Below are positions 43,558-52,910 of a stretch of 64,000 nucleotides of DNA, in pieces. How positions within the stretch are numbered: the stretch's first letter is position 1; each line of letters begins with the position of its first letter. The stretch covers positions 124,001 through 188,000 of the forward strand of contig JAHLLH010000003.1 of NCBI GenBank assembly GCA_020444265.1. The letters are read 5' to 3'. Origin of the DNA: a bacterium. Its GTDB lineage: Bacteria; Electryoneota; Electryoneia; Electryoneales; Electryoneaceae. Under the pieces are notes generated by a model. It did not search any database. It was given only the letters and a program-made list of their open reading frames with translations, and was not told the DNA's origin. The position numbers were made by a program, and so were the translations under genes.

Positions 43558-45366
43558 ATGCGAAAGAGGCAGATGAGGGCAGGTCGTTGGTTTATACTCC
43601 TGGCAAGTCTGGTAGCGGGTATAGGCATAATGCTCAACCAGGCACATGCATGGGATGACCTGCCATCGAACTGGGCACGGGACATGGAAACAGCAGATCC
43701 GGAGCGAATCACCCTCCACCAGATCGGCACATCCTACGGTGATCGCCCTATTCAACTCCTCCAGATTGGGCAGAGCGCTCAGGTCAAACCAGCAATCCTC
43801 GTCGCCGCCAACATGGATGGAAACAGCATCCAATCAGCCAGTGCAATCATGCGTTTCGCCGCCAAGCTGGCAGCCGATCCCCACTCAACGGATCGTGCGA
43901 ACTGGTACCTCCTGCTGAATGGAAATCCTGATGGTATGGAACACTTTATGGACGTCCCACACGCTGCCCGCAACACCAATGACCGTCCGGTCAATGATGA
44001 TATGGACGATGCGGTGGATGAGGATGGACCGGATGACCTGAACAAAGACATGTACATTTCCCAGATGCGTCAACGTCATCCAGAAGGGGAGTGGCTGCCT
44101 GTTGAAGGGCATCCGATGCTGATGCGTCGCGCCGACCCCGCGAATGGCGAACGTGGGATCTATCGCATCTTCGAGGAGGGTATCGACAATGATGGCGATG
44201 GCCAGCTGAATGAGGACCCGCCAGGCGGAGTCATCATCGGGCGTAACTTTCCCCACCGTTTCGAACACTATGTCCCGGAGCACGGTCTCTTCGCCGCCAG
44301 CGAACCCGAAACTCGTGCGATTCTCGAATTCGCCTTCGATCATCCCGAAATCGCGATGGTCATCGCCTTCGGCAACTCAAACACCCTGCGCACCTTGCCG
44401 ATGCAGGATCGCGATGCTGGCAACCCGAATGCGACCTATGAGCTGCCCAACTGGTTTGCGAACCGTATCGGGCAGGATGAAGGCACCAAACTTCCCTTCG
44501 ATGAGATTCTGAAGCTCGCACGTCAGGTCTTCGCCAATCCGCAACTGAGCGAGGATCGTGTCATGCGTTGGCTCAGCGCTGGCGCGAAGGTCAATCCCGA
44601 CAGACGTGACAAGGTCTGGTGGGAGGCGTTGATCGAACGGTATTCCGCGGCGATGGATTCCGCCGGGATGCCACTTGAGAATCGTCTCCCCTCCGAGGAC
44701 CCTGCCCCCGGTTCCTTCGAGGAGTGGGCCTACTACCAATATGGCGTCCCTTCCTTTGCCCTCGATTTCTGGACTTTGCCGGTACCGGAAGAAGCGGACA
44801 GCGGATCGACAGAGATTCCGTATCCCGAAGATTTGTCCGATGAGCTGATCGCCCTTTCGCACTATCCCGATACGAAAGTGAAACCCTTTTCCGCCTGGAC
44901 CGCCTACGATCACCCCACATTAGGACCGGTCGAGATCGGTGGGAAGGTGAAAAATGTGGAGCAGTTGCTTGGCGATACAGATTTTGAGCCGACGTTCGAC
45001 TTTATCACCAGCCTCGCTGACGATCTCCCGTCGCTCGCCATCGATTCTGTGGCTGTGACCCGCACGGCTACCGATGTCTACCGGGTCGATGCCTGGGTGG
45101 TGAACAATGGCTTCCTGCCCTACCCAACCTACCAGGGACGGCGCACAGAACGGCCCGCACCTGCCTCTCTGACACTCGAATCGAACGGGACACTGCTCGA
45201 GGGGCGATCCCGTCGCGTGCTGGGGCTGCTCGAGGGGTCCGGCGGGGTCGAGAAGATGAGCTGGCTGGTGAACGGGGCGGAGGGAAGGACGATTACCTTG
45301 ACCCTCGCGTCGCCCTCTGCGGGGTGGGAAACGCGAACGGTGACACTGTTGGGAGGTGGACAATGA
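43558..45366 (+). CDS. M14 carboxypeptidase-like protein lacking zinc ligands (probable pseudo-enzyme)
   Basis: This 602-aa protein has a signal peptide ending QAHA. ATG 43558 follows GGAGG, and the longer reading frame from 43393 overlaps the terminator. It aligns along its length with the next gene's M14 domain (GNPDGMEHF, GIDNDGDGQLNEDP, IIGRNFPHRF). The zinc-site H-x-x-E of the partner (TIHGNE) is NMDGNS here (Asp87, Ser90). The third ligand His is Gly (IAFGNSN against FAFHNYG), and the catalytic Glu region reads FALDFW instead of FVGELF. It is translationally coupled to the intact paralogue (ATGA overlap). A regulatory or binding role is inferred. Confidence 0.8.
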   Translation: MRKRQMRAGRWFILLASLVAGIGIMLNQAHAWDDLPSNWARDMETADPERITLHQIGTSYGDRPIQLLQIGQSAQVKPAILVAANMDGNSIQSASAIMRFAAKLAADPHSTDRANWYLLLNGNPDGMEHFMDVPHAARNTNDRPVNDDMDDAVDEDGPDDLNKDMYISQMRQRHPEGEWLPVEGHPMLMRRADPANGERGIYRIFEEGIDNDGDGQLNEDPPGGVIIGRNFPHRFEHYVPEHGLFAASEPETRAILEFAFDHPEIAMVIAFGNSNTLRTLPMQDRDAGNPNATYELPNWFANRIGQDEGTKLPFDEILKLARQVFANPQLSEDRVMRWLSAGAKVNPDRRDKVWWEALIERYSAAMDSAGMPLENRLPSEDPAPGSFEEWAYYQYGVPSFALDFWTLPVPEEADSGSTEIPYPEDLSDELIALSHYPDTKVKPFSAWTAYDHPTLGPVEIGGKVKNVEQLLGDTDFEPTFDFITSLADDLPSLAIDSVAVTRTATDVYRVDAWVVNNGFLPYPTYQGRRTERPAPASLTLESNGTLLEGRSRRVLGLLEGSGGVEKMSWLVNGAEGRTITLTLASPSAGWETRTVTLLGGGQ

Positions 45367-47060
45367 GGACGCGAATCGCAACCCTGATGCTTCTCAGCCT
45401 CCTTGCCCTACCTGTCGCTTCGCAGGCAAAAAAGGTCAACTTGAACTGGGATCACTACTACAGTGGTCCACAAGTCGTCGCCACCCTCAATGCACTGCAC
45501 AACGCCTACCCGGAGCTGACAGATCTCACCTCGCTGGGCAAAAGCGAGGAGGGGCGTGACATCTGGTTGCTGACCATCAACAACCCATCCACCGGGAGCG
45601 ACACCGATAAGCCGGGCATCTATGTGGATGGCACCATCCACGGCAACGAAATTCAGGCAACCGAAGTGGTCCTCTACACCGCCTGGTACCTGCTCGAGAA
45701 CTACGAGTCCATCCCGCGCGTTCAGGAGCTGGTCGACAGCCGTGCTTTCTATATGGTACCGGTGGTCAATGTCGACAGCCGTTGGCGCTTCTTTGAGGAT
45801 CCCTCTTATTACAACCGCGGACGGACCGCGCGGGTCGGGTATGACGATGACCGTGACGGCCTCATTGACGAGGACGACTACGAGGACCTCGACGGTGATG
45901 GAGAAATCCTCCAGATGCGTATCAAGGATCCCTTTGGACGTTATCGCAGCCACCCGGATGATCCACGGATCATGGAACGTGTCGAGTCCGGCGAGCAGGG
46001 TGAGTGGACGATCCTCGGGCGTGAAGGGATTGACAATGATGGCGATGGCGAGCTGAACGAGGACCCGGTCGGCTACCTCGACATGAACCGGAACTTCGGC
46101 TTCAAATGGCAACCGCCTTACGTGCAGGGTGGAGCGGGCGATTTTCCGCTGTCAGCATTGCCGACACGTGCTGTTACAAAGTTCATCCTGACCAAGCCGA
46201 ACATCGTCTTCAATTTTGCATTCCACAACTATGGCGGCCTCTGGGTACGTGGGCCGGGGTCCGATTTGGCAGGCTTCTATTCACCACGTGATGTCGAGGT
46301 CTACGATTTTCTCGGCGAGATGGGGGAGAAGATTGTCCCCGGCTACAAGTACATCATCGGTGGCCAGGACATGTACACGACGCACGGTGATTTCGATGAG
46401 TTCCTCTACTCGAACTTCGGCATCTACGGCTTCGTCGGCGAACTTTTCACCGGCAGCCAGATCACGTTCGACAAGGATGGCGAACGCGCCAACGCTGTCG
46501 AACAGCAGAAATTCAACGATGCGCTGCAACAGGGCGAGATGTTCCGTGATTGGAAACCCTTCACCCACCCCGACTACGGCGAGATCGAGCTCGGCGGCTG
46601 GCGGACCTTCACCAGACGTATCCCGCCTGCCTTCATGATTCAGGAGATGGTGCACCGCAACGCCTCAATGGTCCTCTTTACTGCCGGCCAGGCCCCCGAG
46701 ATCGAGCTGGAGCTGCTGGACACGACGCCCATTGGCAACGGCCTGACACGCATCCGTGTCCGTGCTTCCAATAAAAATGCCATCCCCTCGTTGTCTGACA
46801 AAGCGGTCCGTGAAAAGATCATCCGCAAGGACATCCTCTCCATCGAGGGTGACAGCCTCGAGGTCCTTTCCGGCGCCATCATCAACGACCTCCACCTGAA
46901 CAACACCACTCCCGTCGAGCACAACCCCGACAAGATATTCGTTCGAGTACCGAGTTTCGGGAAGGTGGATGTGCAGTGGGTTGTGAGGGGGGCAGGAACA
47001 GCGCGGGTAAGCTTCGATGCGAAGAAGGCAGGCAATTCCTTCCTCGATGCGAAGCTGTAA
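45363..47060 (+). CDS. Secreted M14 family zinc carboxypeptidase
   Basis: This 565-aa protein has a signal peptide (LMLLSLLALPVASQA). ATG 45363 follows GGGAGG and overlaps the upstream stop. The zinc ligands are His93 and Glu96 (VDGTIHGNEIQ) and the His in FNFAFHNYGG. The substrate-binding residues lie in LDMNRNF, and the catalytic Glu in YGFVGELF. An acidic loop GIDNDGDGELNEDP (DxDxDG type) interrupts the domain and is shared with the paralogue. A C-terminal beta-sandwich-like region follows from about residue 440. It is predicted to remove C-terminal residues from proteins or peptides outside the cytoplasm. Confidence 0.9.
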   Translation: MRTRIATLMLLSLLALPVASQAKKVNLNWDHYYSGPQVVATLNALHNAYPELTDLTSLGKSEEGRDIWLLTINNPSTGSDTDKPGIYVDGTIHGNEIQATEVVLYTAWYLLENYESIPRVQELVDSRAFYMVPVVNVDSRWRFFEDPSYYNRGRTARVGYDDDRDGLIDEDDYEDLDGDGEILQMRIKDPFGRYRSHPDDPRIMERVESGEQGEWTILGREGIDNDGDGELNEDPVGYLDMNRNFGFKWQPPYVQGGAGDFPLSALPTRAVTKFILTKPNIVFNFAFHNYGGLWVRGPGSDLAGFYSPRDVEVYDFLGEMGEKIVPGYKYIIGGQDMYTTHGDFDEFLYSNFGIYGFVGELFTGSQITFDKDGERANAVEQQKFNDALQQGEMFRDWKPFTHPDYGEIELGGWRTFTRRIPPAFMIQEMVHRNASMVLFTAGQAPEIELELLDTTPIGNGLTRIRVRASNKNAIPSLSDKAVREKIIRKDILSIEGDSLEVLSGAIINDLHLNNTTPVEHNPDKIFVRVPSFGKVDVQWVVRGAGTARVSFDAKKAGNSFLDAKL

Positions 47061-47078
47061 ATGTGAATCTGTTCAAAA

Positions 47079-47110
47079 AGAAAACGCGACCTGGAGAGGT
47101 CGCGTTTTCT
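47079..47110. terminator. Bidirectional intrinsic terminator
   Basis: A 14-bp perfect stem AGAAAACGCGACCT / AGGTCGCGTTTTCT with the tetraloop GGAG lies between the convergent M14 and chemoreceptor genes. The A/T arms supply a U-tract in both directions. Confidence 0.93.
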
Positions 47111-47127
47111 GTTCTGAATGAATGGGT

Positions 47128-48918
47128 CTAGAAATCCCCGAAATCAATATCATCCATGCTGCTGATCGCACTGGATTGTTTCTGGCCACCATTGCTCGGG
47201 GCTGCCAATTTCCTTTGGGGGCGACGGGGGGCGTTGCGGACCTGTCCGGTCAAGGCGCGATTCGAGACGCCCTGGATCTTGAAGGCGGAGATCATCTCGC
47301 GTAGCTGACGGGCTTCGGCGGAAAGTTGTTCGGAGACTGATGCGCTCTCCTCGGCGTTTGCCGCAGTGTGCTGGGTGACATTCTCGATCTGGCCGAGGGC
47401 ATCGTTGACCTGTTCAATCGCCTGGGTCTGCTCGACCGAAGCCGTGGCGATCTCACGGATCACCGTTGAGACCTCGTTCACCGTGGTAACAATCTCACCC
47501 AGCGCATCGGACGTCGTATGCGCGATCTGGGCGCCGTTTTTGACACGATCCACGGTCCCCTTGATCAGATCGTTCGTTTCCTTCGCCGCCTTGGCGGATC
47601 GTTGCGCCAAGGTCCGCACCTCATCGGCGACAACAGCAAAGCCCTTGCCGTGCACCCCGGCTCGCGCCGCTTCAACTGCCGCATTCAGCGAAAGCAGGTT
47701 GGTCTGGAAAGCAATCTCCTCGATCACCTTGATGATGCGGCTGATCTGGCCGCTCGAATCCTCGATGGCTTCCATCGCCTCGACCATCTTGCCCATCTCG
47801 GCCGACCCGCTGTCGGCGTGTTGACGAGCATTTTCGGCCAACTGGCTCGCCTTTTCGGCACCTTCCGAATTGCTGCGATTCTGCGAGGTTACCTGGTCGA
47901 CGGTTGCTCGAATTTCTTCCAGTGAACTCGCCTGCTCGGTGGCTCCGCTGGAAAGCGAACCGCTGGTATCTGCCAGTTTCGCCGCACCCTGTTCCACTTC
48001 AACAATCGAATTGACAACCTGGCTCAGTGCTTCGTTCAAATGGTCGAGTGCAGGATTGAGAGCGTTGGGGATCAGGTGATGGTCACCAGAGTATTCCCCG
48101 AGAATACGCATGGTGAGGTCACGGTTTTTTACATGCTGGAGGACATCGATTGCTTCACGCAATGGGTTCAGGATCGAGTCGAGAAGCTCGTTCATCGCCT
48201 GAACCAGATCCCGGTACTCCTCTGGGAACTGGTGTAGATCCGAACGGCTGGTCAAGTCACCGATGGAGGCCGCTTCACGTATGGCACTACAGAGGTTCGA
48301 GATAAACTCGTTCCGTTCTTTCTCAAATTGACGCAGTTGCTCGCTGGCCTGTTGTTTCAGCGTGTGTTCATGACCCTGCATCACGATGGAGGCCTCGAAG
48401 CTCAGGCGATTACCGAGCTGTTCGGTGAAGACAAGCTGGTCTTCGGGAGCAATGTTTGCCTTTTTCAGGCAATCGAGGCAGAGGAATTGCAGGTAGCCGG
48501 AAAGTCCGGTAAACCACATCGGGTCAATGTCGTGCTGTGCGAGGGTGCTGCCGATTGAGGTGGCCCGAGTGACCGCAAGATTGTCAAGCGGACCGGTTAG
48601 TAAACCCTTCAGGTAACTCGCCGCAATAGAGTCAAGTTTGGTCGCCTGGGGGAGTTTCTCGACGGAGGCCCAGATCGCTGGACGGCTGCGAACCTTGTCA
48701 ATCAACGCACGTGCCATCTTCGGGATGGAGTCCGAAAGATGAGGACCTGCGGCAACGAGGTAGCCGAGGGTATCCGCGCGCAGACCGTGATAACGGACCT
48801 GTGTCTGCAAATCCCTGTCAGACAGGTCAACCGTACCTTCGCGGTCGGTGGGGAGGTGGGCAAAGGATCCGTTGTTCATCTCATCAGTCGTCGCGGATTC
48901 TTTCCGGTTCCAGAACAA
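47128..48918 (-). CDS. Soluble globin-coupled methyl-accepting chemotaxis protein
   Basis: This 596-aa protein has no membrane segment. The start is TTG 48918, seven bases after AGGAGG, because no ATG in this frame has a usable site. Residues ~30-190 match protoglobin sensor domains ([48 protein letters not shown]). The proximal heme His of HemAT (IASVHLRIG) aligns with Leu126 (IGSTLAQHD), and a His stands three positions later. The signalling tip [20 protein letters not shown] is canonical. The C-terminus ends MDDIDFGDF. It would signal to CheA. Heme binding is doubtful. Confidence 0.88.
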   Translation of the reverse strand: MFWNRKESATTDEMNNGSFAHLPTDREGTVDLSDRDLQTQVRYHGLRADTLGYLVAAGPHLSDSIPKMARALIDKVRSRPAIWASVEKLPQATKLDSIAASYLKGLLTGPLDNLAVTRATSIGSTLAQHDIDPMWFTGLSGYLQFLCLDCLKKANIAPEDQLVFTEQLGNRLSFEASIVMQGHEHTLKQQASEQLRQFEKERNEFISNLCSAIREAASIGDLTSRSDLHQFPEEYRDLVQAMNELLDSILNPLREAIDVLQHVKNRDLTMRILGEYSGDHHLIPNALNPALDHLNEALSQVVNSIVEVEQGAAKLADTSGSLSSGATEQASSLEEIRATVDQVTSQNRSNSEGAEKASQLAENARQHADSGSAEMGKMVEAMEAIEDSSGQISRIIKVIEEIAFQTNLLSLNAAVEAARAGVHGKGFAVVADEVRTLAQRSAKAAKETNDLIKGTVDRVKNGAQIAHTTSDALGEIVTTVNEVSTVIREIATASVEQTQAIEQVNDALGQIENVTQHTAANAEESASVSEQLSAEARQLREMISAFKIQGVSNRALTGQVRNAPRRPQRKLAAPSNGGQKQSSAISSMDDIDFGDF

Positions 48919-49116
48919 GGCACACCTCCTGCGGTTGGGACGGGCGCGAAGCCCCCATGACATTCCACCATCTTCGCAACTCCAATTCACAAAGTAGTGT
49001 ACGAAGGGTCGGAAGAAAAGAGGGAGGGAGGGTTCAAACTGATAAAGATGTAAATACGGCGAGAATCACGAGAGTTCGTTGTAAGTATTCGTTGATCGAC
49101 GCGAAAGGGAAAATAG

Positions 49117-49144
49117 TAAAACGCCCGGAGGGCAGTCCGGGCGT
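49117..49144 (-). terminator. Intrinsic terminator after the VNCP lipoprotein gene
   Basis: On the minus strand, ACGCCCGGA (49136-49144) pairs with TCCGGGCGT (49121-49129) around a 6-nt loop and is followed by TTTTAC. It lies about 40 bp past the stop. Confidence 0.88.
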
Positions 49145-49179
49145 TCGGGCAAGCAACCGTAACGACGTGGTTGCAGGAA

Positions 49180-50133
49180 TTATTCGACAGATACAACCGG
49201 GCAGTTCACCGTGGCAATACCGGGGGCCAGCACTTCGGCCTGCGCAGCGGTTTCCCAATCCATGACCGAGTCGAAGTCCGCGTTGTTGTAGGCGCTGACA
49301 AGCCAGAGTGGTGAGTAGTTCGCGCTGGAGGGGATGGTCGCCACGACGTTATGCGTCTGGCTGGTACCATCTTCGACCACAAAGCCGGAGGCAGGACCGC
49401 CGCCCTCTTCGTCGACGTTGATGTTGAAGGTGACATAGATCGGCGAGACCGGCACCATGTTGTTGGATGCCATCAGGGCTGCTTCCTCAAAGGTGAAGTA
49501 GTAGACGACCATATCGTTATACCAGCCACGATGCAGGTCAGCACTCTCCGAACCACCACGCATGCTGGCGGTGGAGCCATCGGGGACGATGGGGCAGTTG
49601 ACGATGGTGGTCGTTGTCTCCATCTCGAAGCCCATCTCCATGATCTCATCGTAGGACGTGATCGTATTGGCGACATAGTCCGAGGGGACCGTCACCTTCG
49701 TGACCAGCCAGAAATCATTGTAGCCAGCATCACCGGGGATCACATCAACAATGTTGAGCTGTCCGTCGACCGGGGCGTCTGCTCCTTCACGGAACAGGGC
49801 ATAGATTGGCGCCGGAGTGGTGGACTGGACATCAAAGTTGTAGTACTGCACATGCTCGCCGTTGGGACCGAGTCCCATCGTGATGAACGGCGCGCCGGAG
49901 TCGAAGTCAATCGCTTCGTTCGCGCCGGGCAGGCCATTGCTGTCGGTACGAACCATCAGGGTACCGGCATCACCGCTGAAACGGTCAACCGATGCTTTGG
50001 GAGAGGTGTCCGGGTCGTGCACGGTTGGGTTGACCGGACCGGCCGGATCATCATCTTCGTCGCAGCCCATGGTGAATGACATCAGTCCTAAGATCAGGAC
50101 CAGAAGCAGTGTGTACGTAAGATTCTTCTTCAT
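49180..50133 (-). CDS. Lipoprotein of unknown function with two related halves
   Basis: This 317-aa protein has a lipobox FTMGC followed by an acidic linker (DEDDDPAGPVNPT). ATG 50133 follows GAGGAACGC, and the upstream in-frame start at 50154 was not used. Two segments of about 100 residues show the same plan: YYNFDVQ or VYYFTFE at the start, PIYALF or PIYVTF, NDFWLVT or SPLWLVS, and an end in IVNCPIV or TVNCPVV. I do not recognise a family. Similar WLV...NCP segments suggest a beta-sandwich repeat. It is probably attached to the outer or inner membrane. It is transcribed alone. Confidence 0.65.
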   Translation of the reverse strand: MKKNLTYTLLLVLILGLMSFTMGCDEDDDPAGPVNPTVHDPDTSPKASVDRFSGDAGTLMVRTDSNGLPGANEAIDFDSGAPFITMGLGPNGEHVQYYNFDVQSTTPAPIYALFREGADAPVDGQLNIVDVIPGDAGYNDFWLVTKVTVPSDYVANTITSYDEIMEMGFEMETTTTIVNCPIVPDGSTASMRGGSESADLHRGWYNDMVVYYFTFEEAALMASNNMVPVSPIYVTFNINVDEEGGGPASGFVVEDGTSQTHNVVATIPSSANYSPLWLVSAYNNADFDSVMDWETAAQAEVLAPGIATVNCPVVSVE

Positions 50134-50271
50134 GCGTTCCTCGTGTTGATCCACTTTGTGACCCGGGGCGGGGAGCCCAAGCCACCTCTTCGTCGTTCTG
50201 AAACAGGTCGAAACCAGCTCGCAAAGTTTTCAGATTACTCCAACGTTTTTCGTCAACTTGCCTGCAGTGAT

Positions 50272-50814
50272 TCAACCCGCTAAAGGGGTGACAGGTGCAA
50301 AGTCGATCTCGGTTTCTGCGATGTTGCTGACAACATTTACATGGGTCGTTTGCACAACCACACTGATAATCTCAAGAATTTCGCCGTTCCCGAATCCAGC
50401 TCGACGGATTGCCTTTAAATCACCATCGGTGATGTCGCGAAACCTGAGCGACACCGCTCGGGCAAACGTCAGCATGGCATCGACCCGGCTTTCCGGCGAT
50501 TCTCCGCGACGGGCATCCAGAATGTCACGGTCGCTAAGGCCCGCTGCACGGCTGTAGGCGGCGAAGGATGCCAGGCAGTAGGGGCTTTCATTGAGCTCGC
50601 TGACGGTCAACGCGATCCTGTACCGCAGTTTTTCGTCCAGGCTGCTGCGGTTCATCGAATCACTCGCACCCAACAGCGATTCAAGTACGGCGGGCGAGTG
50701 GGCGAAGGTCTGCACCAGGTTGGTGACCATTCCCTCGTTCTCCTCGAACTGCCGAATGAGTTCCCGGGCGCGCTGGGATGTTTTCCCTGGATCAATCGTC
50801 GGAATGCGCGGCAT
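50272..50814 (-). CDS. Carboxymuconolactone decarboxylase/AhpD-like protein
   Basis: This 180-aa alpha-helical protein starts at ATG 50814 behind AGGAG. The CMD/AhpD core is RYRIALTVSELNESPYCLASFAAY followed by LSDRDILDARRG and FTD-like ITDGDLKAIRRAGFGNGEILEII. The active-site CxxCxxH of AhpD reads SPYCLASF, so only one Cys remains and the His is replaced. Peroxidase activity of the AhpD type is therefore uncertain. A sigma-54-like promoter lies 47 bp upstream and a sigma-54 activator gene is divergent, so the gene is probably induced by that activator. Confidence 0.8.
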   Translation of the reverse strand: MPRIPTIDPGKTSQRARELIRQFEENEGMVTNLVQTFAHSPAVLESLLGASDSMNRSSLDEKLRYRIALTVSELNESPYCLASFAAYSRAAGLSDRDILDARRGESPESRVDAMLTFARAVSLRFRDITDGDLKAIRRAGFGNGEILEIISVVVQTTHVNVVSNIAETEIDFAPVTPLAG

Positions 50815-50860
50815 CGGGTCTCCTGCTGGATCATTGGTTGACGGCAACACGCTCCAATAG

Positions 50861-50876
50861 GACAATCCGCGTGCCA
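50861..50876 (-). promoter_or_regulatory. Sigma-54-type (-24/-12) promoter of the CMD gene
   Basis: On the minus strand the sequence reads TGGCACG-CGGA-TTGTC. The -24 element is a perfect TGGCACG and the -12 element differs from TTGCA (GT in place of the invariant GC). Spacing between the G pairs is the required 10 bp. It would start transcription about 35 nt before the CMD start codon. Confidence 0.6.
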
Positions 50877-50952
50877 GTTTTCACCGTTCCCTGAAAAACC
50901 GCTCTGAAAAAGGAGATCGGGGGATAATGAATGTTTGGAGGACCGAACGATT

Positions 50953-50982
50953 TCTCGTAGATTACGAGATCTCGTAACGAGA
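50953..50982. promoter_or_regulatory. Palindrome array, probable activator-binding sites
   Basis: Four half-sites TCTCGT, ACGAGA, TCTCGT, ACGAGA lie at 50953, 50964, 50970 and 50977. The middle contains a perfect 16-bp palindrome TTACGAGATCTCGTAA (50962-50977). It stands about 100 bp upstream of the predicted sigma-54 transcription start, the normal place for enhancer sites, and 33 bp before the activator gene. Confidence 0.7.
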
Positions 50983-51014
50983 GCCGGAGAATGTCGTAGC
51001 TGGGGTAGACGAGG

Positions 51015-52616
51015 ATGCCTGACATGGAGACACTGCACTGGGAGAAGGGGGAACCCTATGTGGCCGAGTTCGAATCTCTGAAGGATGTTTTACTCGAATT
51101 GGCACGAGAACGCTCGCTCGATTCCCTCTTCCACAAGCTGATCGAGTCGAACATGGCACGGCCCCATGTGGCCCATTTCGGTATCTGGTTAGTCGATCAC
51201 CAACCTGACGGCACTCCCTTTCTCAAGCTGGAAGCCTCCGGTGGACGGACCGCCACGGGCTTGGCAGACTGGCGTCACAAGGATGGGGACTATCGTACCG
51301 TCCCCTTCGATGAGCCGATCATCGGCGCGGCTGCAGCGGAACGTCACGATGTCCACAGCTTTCTCGAGGATGGCTGGGATCGTCCCGACTGGGCGGAAAA
51401 GGAAGGTATTCTCGCGGTCGGATCGACACCGATCATTCACCAGGATGAATTACTCGGCGTGCTGGCCGCCTTCATCGACCGGCCGATCTACGAGCAGATT
51501 CGTACCGATGGTCAGACCTGGCGACGGATTTTCACCGACCAGCTTGCCTCGACGATTGTCAACGTGCGTGCCTTTGAGGAAATCGATCACCTGCGCAGTC
51601 AGCTCGAACTCGAAAACGAGTACCTGCGCGAAGAGGTGAAAATCGCCCGCAAGTTCGGGCAGATTGTCGGCAGCAGCCGTGCCCTGGCACGTGTCCTTGA
51701 CCAGGTCGAACTGGTCGCCCCGACCGAGGCCTCCGTGCTCATCCTCGGCGAATCCGGCACAGGCAAGGAGTTGATTGCACAGGCGATCCACGAGAACAGC
51801 ACTCGTCAGAAAAAACCGCTGATCCGTGTCAACTGTCCTTCGGTCCCGCGTGAACTGTTCGAAAGCGAGTTTTTTGGTCACATACGGGGTGCTTTCACCG
51901 GCGCGGTCAAGGACAGGGAGGGCCGTTTCCAGCTCGCCAATGGCGGCACCCTCTTTCTCGACGAGATCGCCGAAATCCCCTTCGAATTACAATCGAAGTT
52001 GTTGCGTGTGCTCCAAGAGGGGACCTTGGAACGGATCGGGGAGGACCGGACCCGGAAAGTCGATGTGCGGATCATCGCCGCGACGAATCGTGACCTTAAA
52101 AAGGAGGTGGAGGCGGGACGGTTCCGTGAGGACCTCTTCTTCCGCCTGAGTGTCTTCCCAATCGAAGTGCCCGCCCTGAAAGACCGTCTCGAGGACATCC
52201 CCGACCTGACCCGTCACTTCATCGCCGACACCAGCCGACGCCTTGGCCTGCCGCAACCGACCCTGAAGCAACGGCACATCCTCCAGCTCCAATCCTACTC
52301 CTGGCCGGGGAACGTTCGCGAGCTGCAAAACGTGATCGAGCGCGCCGTCATCCTCGCCCGTGGCGAGACCTTGACCTTCGACTTCCTGCCCGACATCGGC
52401 CTGCCGAAACGAGTCCCCGTCCAGCCGGTCGAGGTAGCGAGTGACGAGGTGGTGACAGAGGAGGAGTGGAACAACCGCCAACGCGACAACATCCGTCACG
52501 CCCTCGAACTATCCGATTGGAAAATCCAGGGCCGCGACGGCGCCGCCGAACTGCTGGGCATCAAACCGACAACCCTGCGGTCACGGATGAAGGCGCTGGG
52601 GATTGAGAAGGGGTAG
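51015..52616 (+). CDS. Sigma-54-dependent activator with N-terminal GAF domain (NorR-like layout)
   Basis: This 533-aa protein has a GAF-like sensor at residues ~15-190 ([23 protein letters not shown]-type), a linker coiled coil, an AAA+ domain with Walker A GESGTGKE (residues 245-252), GAFTGA loop (residues 292-297), Walker [10 protein letters not shown] and R-finger region, and a C-terminal Fis-type helix-turn-helix ([20 protein letters not shown]). It remodels sigma-54 polymerase at enhancer-controlled promoters. The signal is unknown. The start is ATG 51015, with ATG 51024 possible. It is divergent from the CMD gene with shared regulatory DNA. Confidence 0.93.
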   Translation: MPDMETLHWEKGEPYVAEFESLKDVLLELARERSLDSLFHKLIESNMARPHVAHFGIWLVDHQPDGTPFLKLEASGGRTATGLADWRHKDGDYRTVPFDEPIIGAAAAERHDVHSFLEDGWDRPDWAEKEGILAVGSTPIIHQDELLGVLAAFIDRPIYEQIRTDGQTWRRIFTDQLASTIVNVRAFEEIDHLRSQLELENEYLREEVKIARKFGQIVGSSRALARVLDQVELVAPTEASVLILGESGTGKELIAQAIHENSTRQKKPLIRVNCPSVPRELFESEFFGHIRGAFTGAVKDREGRFQLANGGTLFLDEIAEIPFELQSKLLRVLQEGTLERIGEDRTRKVDVRIIAATNRDLKKEVEAGRFREDLFFRLSVFPIEVPALKDRLEDIPDLTRHFIADTSRRLGLPQPTLKQRHILQLQSYSWPGNVRELQNVIERAVILARGETLTFDFLPDIGLPKRVPVQPVEVASDEVVTEEEWNNRQRDNIRHALELSDWKIQGRDGAAELLGIKPTTLRSRMKALGIEKG

Positions 52617-52910
52617 GGTGGGATCAGAGGGTTACCACAGCTCTCCGTTCGAGATAATCGAGCTGTACTTAGGTATACAGAAGAACTTAGGTCAATTATA
52701 TTTAAGGGATTTTGTATTCTCTATAGTTTTGTGTTAATTCTAGCTTTCTAGAAACTGTCACAATTTCTCTTTCGAATGTGTGATCTCGGCGAATCGAAGG
52801 TAACACATCGATAATGATTATTTGGATCAGGATAGGGATATCACGTACATTGAGGCCTTAGGAAAAGAACGCTGAGATTGAAAGCATAGTATCACGATTC
52901 GGAGAGAGAA
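52617..52910. other. AT-rich upstream flank of the cassette
   Basis: These 294 bp have no gene. A 7-bp inverted repeat ACAGCTC/GAGCTGT (52637-52666) may terminate the activator gene. Base composition falls sharply after about 52660. I see no tRNA, att-like direct repeat or integrase. Confidence 0.4.
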
